From assembly GCA_945898025.1 (NCBI GenBank), contig CAMDGT010000014.1, positions 1-13,117 on the forward strand: 13,117 nt of DNA, read 5' to 3'. A model generated the notes under the pieces. The model had not been told where the DNA came from, did not search any database, and saw only the letters and a list, made by a program, of their open reading frames with translations. Each line of letters begins with the position of its first letter. Position 1 is the first letter of the stretch. This DNA is from Rickettsia typhi (GTDB lineage Bacteria; Pseudomonadota; Alphaproteobacteria; Rickettsiales; UBA1997). The translations under genes and the position numbers were made by a program. This document shows, piece after piece, positions 1 to 7,118 of this stretch.

Positions 1-836
1 TCTTTGATATTATATTGTTGATATTTTGCAGAAATTTTGGCAATTAAATTTTCCGTTTTATTGGCGAGATCGTCAAGTCCAATTAGGTTTTTAAAATCAA
101 TATTTTCAGCACTGTCAATAATTGTAGAAATGAACCAGCTATCAATCTCAAGGATTTTTGATAATTCTTCCGCCAATTGATTATATATTTGAAAATGATG
201 GGATTTTTTTCGCCTGTACCACCCTAATTTATGGTTTGGAACTATGATTGTATCGCTATTTTTTATTAATTCTGGCACTCCATCAGTAAGATCGTTGTTG
301 AGAATTATAAGATCTGCCACAAAGCCTTCTAAGGTTTGAATTTGTTTATTTTTTAGGGCAAGATATTCAATTTTTATTTCTTTGCCTTCTGATATAATTA
401 CTGTTTTATAATTTTCATGATCTGGTGAATCGAGAGTGGTGGCAATTTTTGCTTTATTGCTATTGAAACTGAAAATATTTTGCAGTGTTAGTAGATTTTC
501 TAAATAATTCAAATTTCTGCTATGATTTTCACCGATAATTATAATTCTTAAATCTTCAACTTTCTTGTCAGCAATTCTTGATTCTGTTTTGATTATGTTT
601 TCTAGAAATGTCTTGGCTTCTAATTGACTTTTTTTTAATGACTCCCCTTTTATATTGTTAAATCCAGCAGGAAAGCAGTTACTATCAACTACTGCTATTT
701 TATTGCCAGAATGGCGAATATCAAAGGAATTATATAATGTTTTGCCAGAAAATTGTTGATATTTTTTGATAAAAAATAGATTGATTTCATCTTTTTTTTG
801 ATTGATTTTTTCTTCTAGAATTTTGATTATTGCCAT
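1..836 (-). CDS. gshA: Glutamate--cysteine ligase, ferrooxidans/proteobacterial type (partial, C-terminus beyond window)
   Basis: This enzyme makes gamma-glutamylcysteine from glutamate and cysteine with ATP, the first step of glutathione synthesis in the cytosol. I translated the stretch by hand: an open frame runs from ATG at 836-834 to the left edge with no stop, giving about 278 residues. Family hallmarks are an N-terminal SFDIRHSGNKIAVVDSN block followed by FPAGFNN (about residues 37-61), then IIIIGENHSRNLNYLE near 98-113, ILNNDLTDGVPEL near 178-190, and a GWYRRKKSHHF block near 205-215. I know this order from the T. ferrooxidans-type GshA family, which is unrelated in sequence to E. coli GshA. 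The ATP-binding part is expected beyond the window. The start lies 4 bases after the stop of the NDUFS4-like gene, with no Shine-Dalgarno sequence, so co-transcription with glmU is likely. The family call is from memory of conserved blocks, not a search. Confidence 0.85.
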   Translation of the reverse strand, partial: MAIIKILEEKINQKKDEINLFFIKKYQQFSGKTLYNSFDIRHSGNKIAVVDSNCFPAGFNNIKGESLKKSQLEAKTFLENIIKTESRIADKKVEDLRIIIIGENHSRNLNYLENLLTLQNIFSFNSNKAKIATTLDSPDHENYKTVIISEGKEIKIEYLALKNKQIQTLEGFVADLIILNNDLTDGVPELIKNSDTIIVPNHKLGWYRRKKSHHFQIYNQLAEELSKILEIDSWFISTIIDSAENIDFKNLIGLDDLANKTENLIAKISAKYQQYNIK

Positions 837-840
837 TAAT

Positions 841-1128
841 TTAACTAGTGAAATTATTAGAGTAAGATTTTGGTTGAATTTTGACTTCCCTAGATTCAAT
901 TATTTTAAAATTTAGTGATTTTTTAGTTGCATAATCAATTGCCTGTTCTTTGCTTGAGAAGATTAATTTTAATTGATAGCTAGTATTTGAGCTTGAAACC
1001 CAGCCCATTAAAGGGTTTATAGTTCTGTGTTTAATTGATTCCGTTAGCGATAATAGCCATTTTTGGCAATTTCTTCTTCCAGATTGCATTGAGCTTTTTA
1101 CGGGTTGATAAATTATAAATTGAGCCAT
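841..1128 (-). CDS. NDUFS4-like accessory subunit of NADH dehydrogenase (complex I)
   Basis: This is a 95-residue protein of the ETC complex I subunit family (NDUFS4; 18 kDa subunit in mitochondria), typical of alphaproteobacteria. In complex I it is a peripheral-arm accessory subunit that stabilises the NADH-oxidising module. Diagnostic blocks are the N-terminal IYQPVKSSMQSGR, the central PLMGWVSSSNTSYQLKL, the EQAIDYA segment and the C-terminal PKSYSNNF. The open frame extends upstream to 1191, but those first 21 codons lie inside the end of glmU, so I choose the internal ATG at 1128-1126. It begins one base after the glmU stop (TAA-T-ATG) and puts the conserved IYQP strand at the N-terminus, as in homologues. 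There is no Shine-Dalgarno sequence, so translational coupling to glmU is likely. No other complex I gene lies in the window. It sits between glmU and gshA, which are unrelated to respiration. Confidence 0.86.
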   Translation of the reverse strand: MAQFIIYQPVKSSMQSGRRNCQKWLLSLTESIKHRTINPLMGWVSSSNTSYQLKLIFSSKEQAIDYATKKSLNFKIIESREVKIQPKSYSNNFTS

Positions 1129-1129
1129 A

Positions 1130-2581
1130 TTAATTATTTTTTGGAATTGTTGGTTTTGGGGTATGTTTTTGTGTAAATCTAGTTGCTCCATCTTCGACTT
1201 CTTCTTGTCTTGATCTTGCTATTGCTATGCTATTCGCTTTCACATTTTTATTGATAACACTTCCAGCACCAATAATTGCATTATTACCGATGTTTACAGG
1301 AGCTACTAGACAGCTATTTGAACCAATAAATGCATTATTTTCAATGGTGGTAGAAAATTTTTCAAAGCCATTGTAGTTGCAAGTAATCGTTCCTGCTCCA
1401 ATATTTACATTTTCGCCAATGTGGCTATCGCCGATATAACTCAAATGATTGATTTTGCTTAATTTTTGAATTTTACTGTTTTTGATTTCAACAAAATTAC
1501 CAATCCTTGCCAATTCTGCGATTTCAGTTTGAGGTCTAATTCTAGCGAAGGGACCAATTACAGCATTAGATTTTATTTTGCAGCCTTCAAGATGGCTAAA
1601 AGATTTTATTTCAACTTCTTCTTCAATTTCAACATTATTACCAATTACTACATTTTGATGAATAATGCTACCTGCTCCTATCTTAGTATCGCAAGATAAA
1701 TATATTGTGCTGGGGTCAAGCATTGTAACTCCTGACTCCATCAATTTTTTTCTTAGTTGATCCTGTTTTAGTTTTTCAATTTCGGCTAGTTCGTTTTTTG
1801 AATTAACTCCAAGCAATTCTAGGGGAGAAGTAATGATAAATGAACAATGAACATCAGATTTATTTGCTATAGCGACAATATCGGTAAGGTAAAATTCTTG
1901 GGAAGCATTCTGATTATTGATTTTGTTTAGCAATTCAAGAGGTTTATTATTTTTTATTCCTATAATTCCGCCATTACATAGTTTGATTGACTTTTCTTCG
2001 TCATTAGCATCTTTAAATTCAACTATTTTAAGTAATTTATTATTGGTGATAACTAGTCTACCGTAGGGGATCTGTTGATAATCTTTTTGTTGATTTTCAA
2101 AACCTAGTACCACCAGATTATTTTCATCTATTGCTTCAAGTTGATTGTTAATTTTCTCCATCGTTGATGATGTTAATAGAGGGGTGTCTCCATATAGAAT
2201 AAGAATTTTTTTTGCGATATTAATTTTTGTTTGTTGTGAAAATTGTAAAGCCATTTTTACCGCATCGCCAGTGCCTTTTCTTTCAAGTTGTATAGCGAAA
2301 TTTAATTTAATATCGGGGTTATTTTTAATAAACTTATTTTGATATTGCTGCATTTCTGCAGATATCACGATGACTATATTTTTGGGATTTATTTTTTTTG
2401 CTTCGTCAATAACAATTTGTAGCATTGATCTTCCTGCTACATGATGCATAACCTTGGGAAGGTTTGATTTCATTCTTGTGCCCTTGCCAGCAGCAATAAT
2501 TATAATTGATATATCGTTTTTAGCTTCTATAGCATTGCTTTTATTGTGAGTATTTTTGATTATCGAAGTTTGAAGGCTCAT
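1130..2581 (-). CDS. glmU: Bifunctional GlmU: glucosamine-1-phosphate N-acetyltransferase / UDP-GlcNAc pyrophosphorylase
   Basis: GlmU acetylates glucosamine-1-phosphate and then uridylylates it to UDP-GlcNAc, the precursor of peptidoglycan and lipid A, in the cytosol. The N-terminal nucleotidyltransferase domain shows the signature AAGKGTRM at residues 30-37 followed by LPKVMH, the metal-site segment YGDTP near 130, and NGG near 204. The C-terminal left-handed beta helix of hexapeptide repeats starts around residue 275-290 and carries IRPQTEIAELARIGNFVEIK, NHLSYIGD and GAGTITCNYNG (about 395-405), the acetyl-CoA and active-site region. At 483 aa it is somewhat longer than the usual ~455, mostly from about 20 extra polar residues before the first beta strand. 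The only Met before residue 37 is Met1, so an ATG start cannot be nearer the domain, though a non-ATG start is possible. It leads a likely glmU-NDUFS4-gshA operon. Confidence 0.97.
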   Translation of the reverse strand: MSLQTSIIKNTHNKSNAIEAKNDISIIIIAAGKGTRMKSNLPKVMHHVAGRSMLQIVIDEAKKINPKNIVIVISAEMQQYQNKFIKNNPDIKLNFAIQLERKGTGDAVKMALQFSQQTKINIAKKILILYGDTPLLTSSTMEKINNQLEAIDENNLVVLGFENQQKDYQQIPYGRLVITNNKLLKIVEFKDANDEEKSIKLCNGGIIGIKNNKPLELLNKINNQNASQEFYLTDIVAIANKSDVHCSFIITSPLELLGVNSKNELAEIEKLKQDQLRKKLMESGVTMLDPSTIYLSCDTKIGAGSIIHQNVVIGNNVEIEEEVEIKSFSHLEGCKIKSNAVIGPFARIRPQTEIAELARIGNFVEIKNSKIQKLSKINHLSYIGDSHIGENVNIGAGTITCNYNGFEKFSTTIENNAFIGSNSCLVAPVNIGNNAIIGAGSVINKNVKANSIAIARSRQEEVEDGATRFTQKHTPKPTIPKNN

Positions 2582-2757
2582 ATTGATTTAGTAAATTATG
2601 TAATTTCACTTAACGGGCAAGAATATTTCTAAATAAGATTACATTAGTCAGAATTTAAAAAAATTAAAGTGTGAGATAATAAATCTTGATAAATAGGTGT
2701 TTATTTAATCTTATTTAGCCATAGCAAATTAGATATTATATGATTTAGTCGAATAAG

Positions 2758-3801
<1,044 letters not shown>

Positions 3802-3842
3802 TTAATTTGATAAATAAAATTGATAAATTTTATGAGAAATTA

Positions 3843-3870
3843 AGAATAAAAGATAATTTTAATCAAGCAA
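3843..3870 (-). promoter_or_regulatory. Candidate sigma70-type promoter for ilvC
   Basis: On the minus strand TTGCTT (3870-3865) and TATTCT (3848-3843) are separated by 16 bases, about 65 bases upstream of the ilvC ATG. Chance matches are common in such AT-rich DNA, so this is tentative. A perfect inverted repeat sits just upstream (3872-3889). Confidence 0.25.
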
Positions 3871-3871
3871 G

Positions 3872-3889
3872 TATTTTCTAGTGAAAATA
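3872..3889 (-). promoter_or_regulatory. Inverted repeat upstream of ilvC, operator-like
   Basis: On the minus strand this reads TATTTTC-ACTA-GAAAATA, a perfect 7-bp dyad with a 4-base spacer. It lies one base upstream of the predicted -35 of ilvC. It could be a transcription-factor site or a short RNA hairpin of a readthrough transcript from ribE. No regulator gene is adjacent, so its function is unknown. Confidence 0.35.
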
Positions 3890-3948
3890 TATTTAATCAG
3901 CCTGTTGCCAACTTATTGATGGAAAAAGGGGGGGTAAAAATTTTTTAA

Positions 3949-4578
3949 TTATTGATTTTTTAATAAATTAGCAAGATAACGAGCTATTAAATCTACTTCT
4001 AGATTGCATAAATCGCCAATTTTACAATATTTAAAATTAGTATTTTCAAAAGTGTGAGGCACGATGTTAATCATGAAGCTATTTTGCGATGCTTCGTTTA
4101 TGGTTAAAGAGACTCCGTTAATGGTTGCTGAGCCTTTAGGAGCAATAAATTTTTTGTTTGATACTGTTAGTGAAAAATAAAATTGCCAAGAATCCTTAAC
4201 TGCCAAAATATTGCATATTTCCACAGTTTCATCAATATGTCCTGAAACTAGATGTCCACCTAACTCGTCGCCAATTTTTAGTGAAAATTCGATATTAATA
4301 ATTTCTCCAATTTTCCATTTGTGAATATTGGTTTTATTGATAGTTTCTTGCGATGCTTGAAAATCGAGTTCAAATTTTTGATCTTCAAGTTGATTCTTTT
4401 TAATTAGAGTTAAGCAAATACCGTTGCAAGCAATAGAACATCCAATTTCAAGGTTTCTCGCTTGTTTTTCATTGTGGTTTAAGGGTAGATTTAATGATAT
4501 CGTTATTAAAGTATCTTGATTTGGAGTGTTAATAATTTGTTTAAGAACGCCAAGGTTAGTAACTATTCCTGTAAACAT
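3949..4578 (-). CDS. ribE: Riboflavin synthase, alpha subunit
   Basis: This enzyme dismutates two 6,7-dimethyl-8-ribityllumazine molecules into riboflavin and a pyrimidinedione, the last step of riboflavin synthesis. The 209-residue protein shows two repeated lumazine-binding barrels. The first starts with the hallmark MFTGIV at residues 1-6 and contains CNGICLTL near 50-57. The second contains GGHLVSGHID near 107-116, ATINGVSLTINEA near 150 and IVPHTFENTNF near 170-180. Length is normal for the family. The ATG is one base after the rpoH stop (TAA-A-ATG) and lacks a Shine-Dalgarno sequence, so its translation is probably coupled to rpoH. No other rib gene is present in the window, which is unusual because ribE often neighbours ribD, ribBA or ribH. 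The symbol ribC is used for this gene in some species. Confidence 0.96.
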   Translation of the reverse strand: MFTGIVTNLGVLKQIINTPNQDTLITISLNLPLNHNEKQARNLEIGCSIACNGICLTLIKKNQLEDQKFELDFQASQETINKTNIHKWKIGEIINIEFSLKIGDELGGHLVSGHIDETVEICNILAVKDSWQFYFSLTVSNKKFIAPKGSATINGVSLTINEASQNSFMINIVPHTFENTNFKYCKIGDLCNLEVDLIARYLANLLKNQ

Positions 4579-4579
4579 T

Positions 4580-5521
4580 TTATAAAAAAAGCCTTTGTCG
4601 ATTAATTCTTAAGGCTTCTTTTTTAATTTTGTTGATTGCAGATTCTTCAATTTGGCGGATTCTTTCTCGGGATACTTGATAAAGTTTGCTTAATTCTTCT
4701 AGGGTTAATGGGGATTCAATTAAATGGCGGTTTTTGATGATTTTTTTTTCTCTTTCATTTAAAACTTCTAGAGATTTATTGAAAATAAACTCTTGGCGAT
4801 GTTTTATTTGATTGTAGGATGCTATTTCTTCTTGATTTGGTTCTTGAGAGGCAATTATGTCTCCAGCTTCAAGATCTTCATCTTCGTTGATTTTTTGATT
4901 CAAAGAGTTGTCTGAATTATTAAGCCTAATGTCCATTTCAATAACTTCTTTTTCTGAAACATTGAGATTTTGAGAAATTATTTTTAGATTATTTGGCGAT
5001 ATTGCTTTATTTGAGGTTTCGCCAAGTTTCTTTTTTATTTTATTTAAATTAAAAAATAATTTTTTTTGAGCTGCTGTGGTGCCGATTTTTACTAGAGACC
5101 AAGATTTTAAAACAAACTCTTGAATTGAGGCTCTTACCCACCACATTGCATAAGTAGAAAAGCGACAGCCTTTGCTGGGTTCAAATTTTTTTAGTGCCTG
5201 CATTAGTCCCATATTGCCTTCCGAAACTAAATCAACCATTGATAATCCGTAGTTGCGAAACTTGCTAGCGATTTTTACGACCAACCTTAGGTGGCTTTGA
5301 ATCAATGCCTTAGCAGATTCCTTGTCATTAAAATTTTTGAAACGATTAGAGTGTTCTATTTCTTCTTCTAGAGTTAGAATTGGAAATTTGTGGATTTTAT
5401 TGAGATACTGCAAAAAGCTACGATTCTCTGATCTTATGTTGCCATAATAATCTTTGGTGGATAATGATTTTTCTGTAAGTTTATTATTTTTATCTTCGTT
5501 TTTAGATATTTCTATAGACAT
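4580..5521 (-). CDS. rpoH: RNA polymerase sigma-32 (heat-shock sigma factor) RpoH
   Basis: RpoH directs RNA polymerase to heat-shock promoters. The 313-aa protein has the sigma70-family regions in order: region 1.2-like LNKIHKFPILTLEEE (about residues 40-54); region 2 from LRLVVKIASKFRNYG through DLVSEGNMGLMQALKKFEP to RFSTYAMWWVRASIQEF (about 78-135); the RpoH box QKKLFFNLNKIKKKL (about 151-165); region 3; and a region 4 helix-turn-helix, LTLEELSKLYQVSRERIRQIE, near the C-terminus. The RpoH box separates it from RpoD and from stationary-phase sigmas. About 20 polar residues precede the conserved part. It is first in a two-gene unit with ribE and follows a candidate terminator, a promoter-like sequence and a 12-bp tandem repeat, so it is probably independently controlled. 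Confidence 0.95.
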   Translation of the reverse strand: MSIEISKNEDKNNKLTEKSLSTKDYYGNIRSENRSFLQYLNKIHKFPILTLEEEIEHSNRFKNFNDKESAKALIQSHLRLVVKIASKFRNYGLSMVDLVSEGNMGLMQALKKFEPSKGCRFSTYAMWWVRASIQEFVLKSWSLVKIGTTAAQKKLFFNLNKIKKKLGETSNKAISPNNLKIISQNLNVSEKEVIEMDIRLNNSDNSLNQKINEDEDLEAGDIIASQEPNQEEIASYNQIKHRQEFIFNKSLEVLNEREKKIIKNRHLIESPLTLEELSKLYQVSRERIRQIEESAINKIKKEALRINRQRLFL

Positions 5522-5582
5522 ATTTAGTATTAAAATTTCTGTATTAAATAAGTTTTAAGAATTTGTGAAATTTAATATCTCT

Positions 5583-5610
5583 AATATATTAATTATGATA
5601 TATTTTTCAA
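5583..5610 (-). promoter_or_regulatory. Candidate sigma70-type promoter for rpoH-ribE
   Basis: On the minus strand TTGAAA (5610-5605) is followed after 16 bases by TATATT (5588-5583). These are 4/6 and 5/6 matches to the -35 and -10 consensus. A start about 7 bases downstream would give a leader of roughly 55 bases before the rpoH ATG. This is the best promoter match I found in the window, but it is unproven. Confidence 0.45.
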
Positions 5611-5611
5611 G

Positions 5612-5635
5612 GGAAAATTCTGAGGAAAATTCTGA
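5612..5635 (-). repeat. Perfect 12-bp tandem direct repeat just upstream of the rpoH -35
   Basis: Two adjacent identical 12-mers, TCAGAATTTTCC on the minus strand (plus-strand ggaaaattctga at 5612-5623 and 5624-5635), sit one base upstream of the predicted -35 hexamer. The period is slightly over one helical turn and the position is where activators or the alpha subunit of RNA polymerase bind. A regulatory role is inference. Confidence 0.6.
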
Positions 5636-5671
5636 AAAATAACAACTCCTAAATATTAAGAATTGTTATTT
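5635..5671 (-). terminator. Candidate intrinsic terminator downstream of the 140-aa membrane protein gene
   Basis: Nine-base arms AAATAACAA (5637-5645 on the plus strand) and TTGTTATTT (5663-5671) form a perfect stem with a 17-base loop, 18 bases after the stop of the upstream minus-strand gene. Read on the minus strand the hairpin ends in five T (5639-5635), partly within the stem. The stem is nearly all A/T, so strength is uncertain. It would separate the foldase/rlmB unit from rpoH. Confidence 0.45.
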
Positions 5672-5689
5672 AACAAAATTCCACGAAGA

Positions 5690-6112
5690 TTAATAAGTTT
5701 TTTGAGTGCTCTTTTTTGGATATTTTTTCTCAAAATTTTTGCGATTTGGTTTGCGGAAGCTTATTCTTCTTTCAAAGCTTGTAAATATAACCGCAACAAG
5801 TAATAGCAAAGCATTGATTAAGAAAAATCTAACCGCGAGGTCTTTTTCTCCGTTATTTATTAGATCTTTTATAAAATAGAGTAATAAAATATTGTAAATT
5901 AATGCACAAATCTGACCAAGTCGTACATTGAAATTATAGCTAGATAGTTGTTTATCTTGCCATTTTAAACGAGAATCTTGTTCTTTTTTTACCAATGAAG
6001 CAAAATTAATATTTTGCTCAATATTGTTGTCGAATCTTTCTGTTACTTGTTTTGCAGATATTGATTTATTGCCATTATAAAATTTGGGACGTTGTCTATT
6101 ATTTTCTTGCAT
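5690..6112 (-). CDS. Small two-helix membrane protein, DUF2671-like (function unknown)
   Basis: This is a 140-residue protein of unknown function. A polar N-terminal half (residues 1-62, with KKEQDSRLKWQDKQLSSY near 42-59) is followed by two hydrophobic helices (about 66-82 and 94-113) joined by a short loop, KDLINNGEKDLAV. The C-terminus is strongly basic (ERRISFRKPNRKNFEKKYPKK), so both ends are probably cytoplasmic, with a hairpin in the inner membrane. From memory, the WQDKQLSSYNFNVRLG...IYNILLLYF pattern resembles the small Rickettsiales proteins called DUF2671; I could not check this. Its ATG lies inside the last codons of the 64-aa gene (14-base overlap in another frame), implying translational coupling. 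It is the last gene of a probable foldase-rlmB-64aa-140aa operon. There is no signal peptide or catalytic motif that I can see. Confidence 0.8.
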   Translation of the reverse strand: MQENNRQRPKFYNGNKSISAKQVTERFDNNIEQNINFASLVKKEQDSRLKWQDKQLSSYNFNVRLGQICALIYNILLLYFIKDLINNGEKDLAVRFFLINALLLLVAVIFTSFERRISFRKPNRKNFEKKYPKKSTQKTY

Positions 6113-6293
6113 TTTCGATTATTTGTTGTTTTAAGTTTTTTTCAGTTTTTACAATATCAAAATATAGTTCAAGCCAATCTTTTTCAAGTGCTTCGCTTTC
6201 TTCGGTAAAAGGATATTGTTTTTTAGTTTTAATGGTAGCAAAAGAGGTGATTGAAACCATTCCGCTAAGTATTTTTTTTATAGTGTTACTCAT
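6099..6293 (-). CDS. Small protein of 64 residues, function unknown
   Basis: I do not recognise this protein. It has a short amphipathic or hydrophobic N-terminal stretch (IKKILSGMVSITSFATI, residues 5-21), then a YPFTEESEALEKDWLELYFD segment (about 27-46) rich in acidic and aromatic residues, and a probable helix to the C-terminus (KTEKNLKQQIIENARK). It has no complete transmembrane helix, cysteines or obvious binding motif. The evidence that it is a real gene is its fit in the operon: its ATG is 9 bases after the rlmB stop, and its stop overlaps the start of the 140-aa gene by 14 bases. The open frame in the opposite strand over the same interval has no such context. A membrane-associated partner of the 140-aa protein is possible but speculative. 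Confidence 0.68.
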   Translation of the reverse strand: MSNTIKKILSGMVSITSFATIKTKKQYPFTEESEALEKDWLELYFDIVKTEKNLKQQIIENARK

Positions 6294-6302
6294 ATTTTAA
6301 TT

Positions 6303-7118
6303 TTAATTTTTGCCAAAAAGCTCATAAAGTGCTATTGCTGTTGCAACTGAAGCATTTAAACTTTCTACTTTATCACTGATTTCGATTTTCGCAAGAATGT
6401 CGCAATTTTTTTTAACTAAACTACGGATTCCTGAACCTTCAGATCCAACAACAAGAGCTATATTTTTATAGCCTTTGAGGTTAGAAATTTGAGTTTTTGA
6501 TGTTCCTTCGAGACCAATTGACCAGTATCCTAACTCTTTAAGTTTCTCCAATAAATTGCTAAAATTAACTACCTCAAATAATTCAGCATTTTCAATTGTT
6601 CCTGCTGATGATTTTATCATTGTGGCATTTTCTTTAGGACTATTATGTTTTGAAAAAACTATTTTAGTTATTCCAAAGCTTATAGCACTACGAATTATTG
6701 CTCCAATATTTTGAGGATCAGATAACTGATCAAGTAATAATAAATTTGGCAATTCTTGCTCCGCCTCAGAAATTTTATAAAGTTCAGTTAATAAATTGAA
6801 CTGATCATTAATCGGCAAGCAAGAGCAGTTGGCAATTAACCCTTGATGTAAATTATTTTTACCAACTAAATTATCGATTTTGTTAATATCGCTAATTTCT
6901 AGATTTGAAACTAATTTATGATAAAATTTACTATCAAGAGAATTTTTTATTTTATCAATAAATTTTTCTAAATCAATAGCTGAATTTTTGCTAACGATAA
7001 TTTTATGAATTTCTCTTTTTTGGCTCTGAATAGCTGAGAAAACTGGATGCTTTCCGTATAGCCAAAGTTCATTGGGAGAATTATTGTTCGATTTTATTTT
7101 GATTTGTTTTCTTTTCAT
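6303..7118 (-). CDS. rlmB: 23S rRNA (guanosine-2'-O-)-methyltransferase RlmB (SpoU/TrmH family)
   Basis: This is a SAM-dependent SPOUT-class methyltransferase, predicted to methylate the 2'-O of G2251 (E. coli numbering) in the 23S rRNA P-loop. The 271 aa include an N-terminal substrate-binding domain with the typical opening ELWLYGKHPVFSAI (about 17-30). The catalytic knot carries motif 1 LDQLSDPQNIGAIIRSA (about 127-143), motif 2 VVGSEGSGI (about 222-230) and motif 3 SLNASVATAIALYE (about 252-265). The N-terminal domain and length favour RlmB over TrmH or TrmL, but specificity among SpoU members cannot be proved from sequence alone. Its ATG lies 38 bases inside the end of the foldase gene, and there is no later in-frame ATG before the conserved domain, so the overlap is probably real. 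Confidence 0.92.
   Translation of the reverse strand: MKRKQIKIKSNNNSPNELWLYGKHPVFSAIQSQKREIHKIIVSKNSAIDLEKFIDKIKNSLDSKFYHKLVSNLEISDINKIDNLVGKNNLHQGLIANCSCLPINDQFNLLTELYKISEAEQELPNLLLLDQLSDPQNIGAIIRSAISFGITKIVFSKHNSPKENATMIKSSAGTIENAELFEVVNFSNLLEKLKELGYWSIGLEGTSKTQISNLKGYKNIALVVGSEGSGIRSLVKKNCDILAKIEISDKVESLNASVATAIALYELFGKN

Noticed and set aside
1129..1191. Upstream 21-codon extension of the NDUFS4-like frame
   Set aside because: It lies wholly inside the end of glmU. The ATG at 1128 sits one base after the glmU stop and gives the family's normal N-terminus.
1466..1699. Plus-strand open frame inside glmU
   Set aside because: It is antisense to a certain gene, and its composition (Phe/Asn-rich) is what the reverse of an AT-rich coding strand gives. 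No family motif.
2145..2342. Plus-strand open frame inside glmU
   Set aside because: Antisense shadow of glmU, no recognisable product.
2688..2710. Weak hairpin GATAAATA...TATTTAATC between ilvC and glmU as an ilvC terminator
   Set aside because: It has one bulge, almost no G/C pairs and no T run on the minus strand; too weak to annotate.
5504..5580. Possible RNA thermometer in the rpoH leader (AGATATT near the predicted start pairing with AATATCT in codons 4-6)
   Set aside because: Only seven A/T-rich pairs close a loop of more than 60 bases, with no Shine-Dalgarno to mask. It is not distinguishable from chance.
6052..6300. Plus-strand 82-codon frame opposite the 64-aa gene
   Set aside because: It looks hydrophobic but is the antisense of the 64-aa frame, whose start and stop fit the operon much better.
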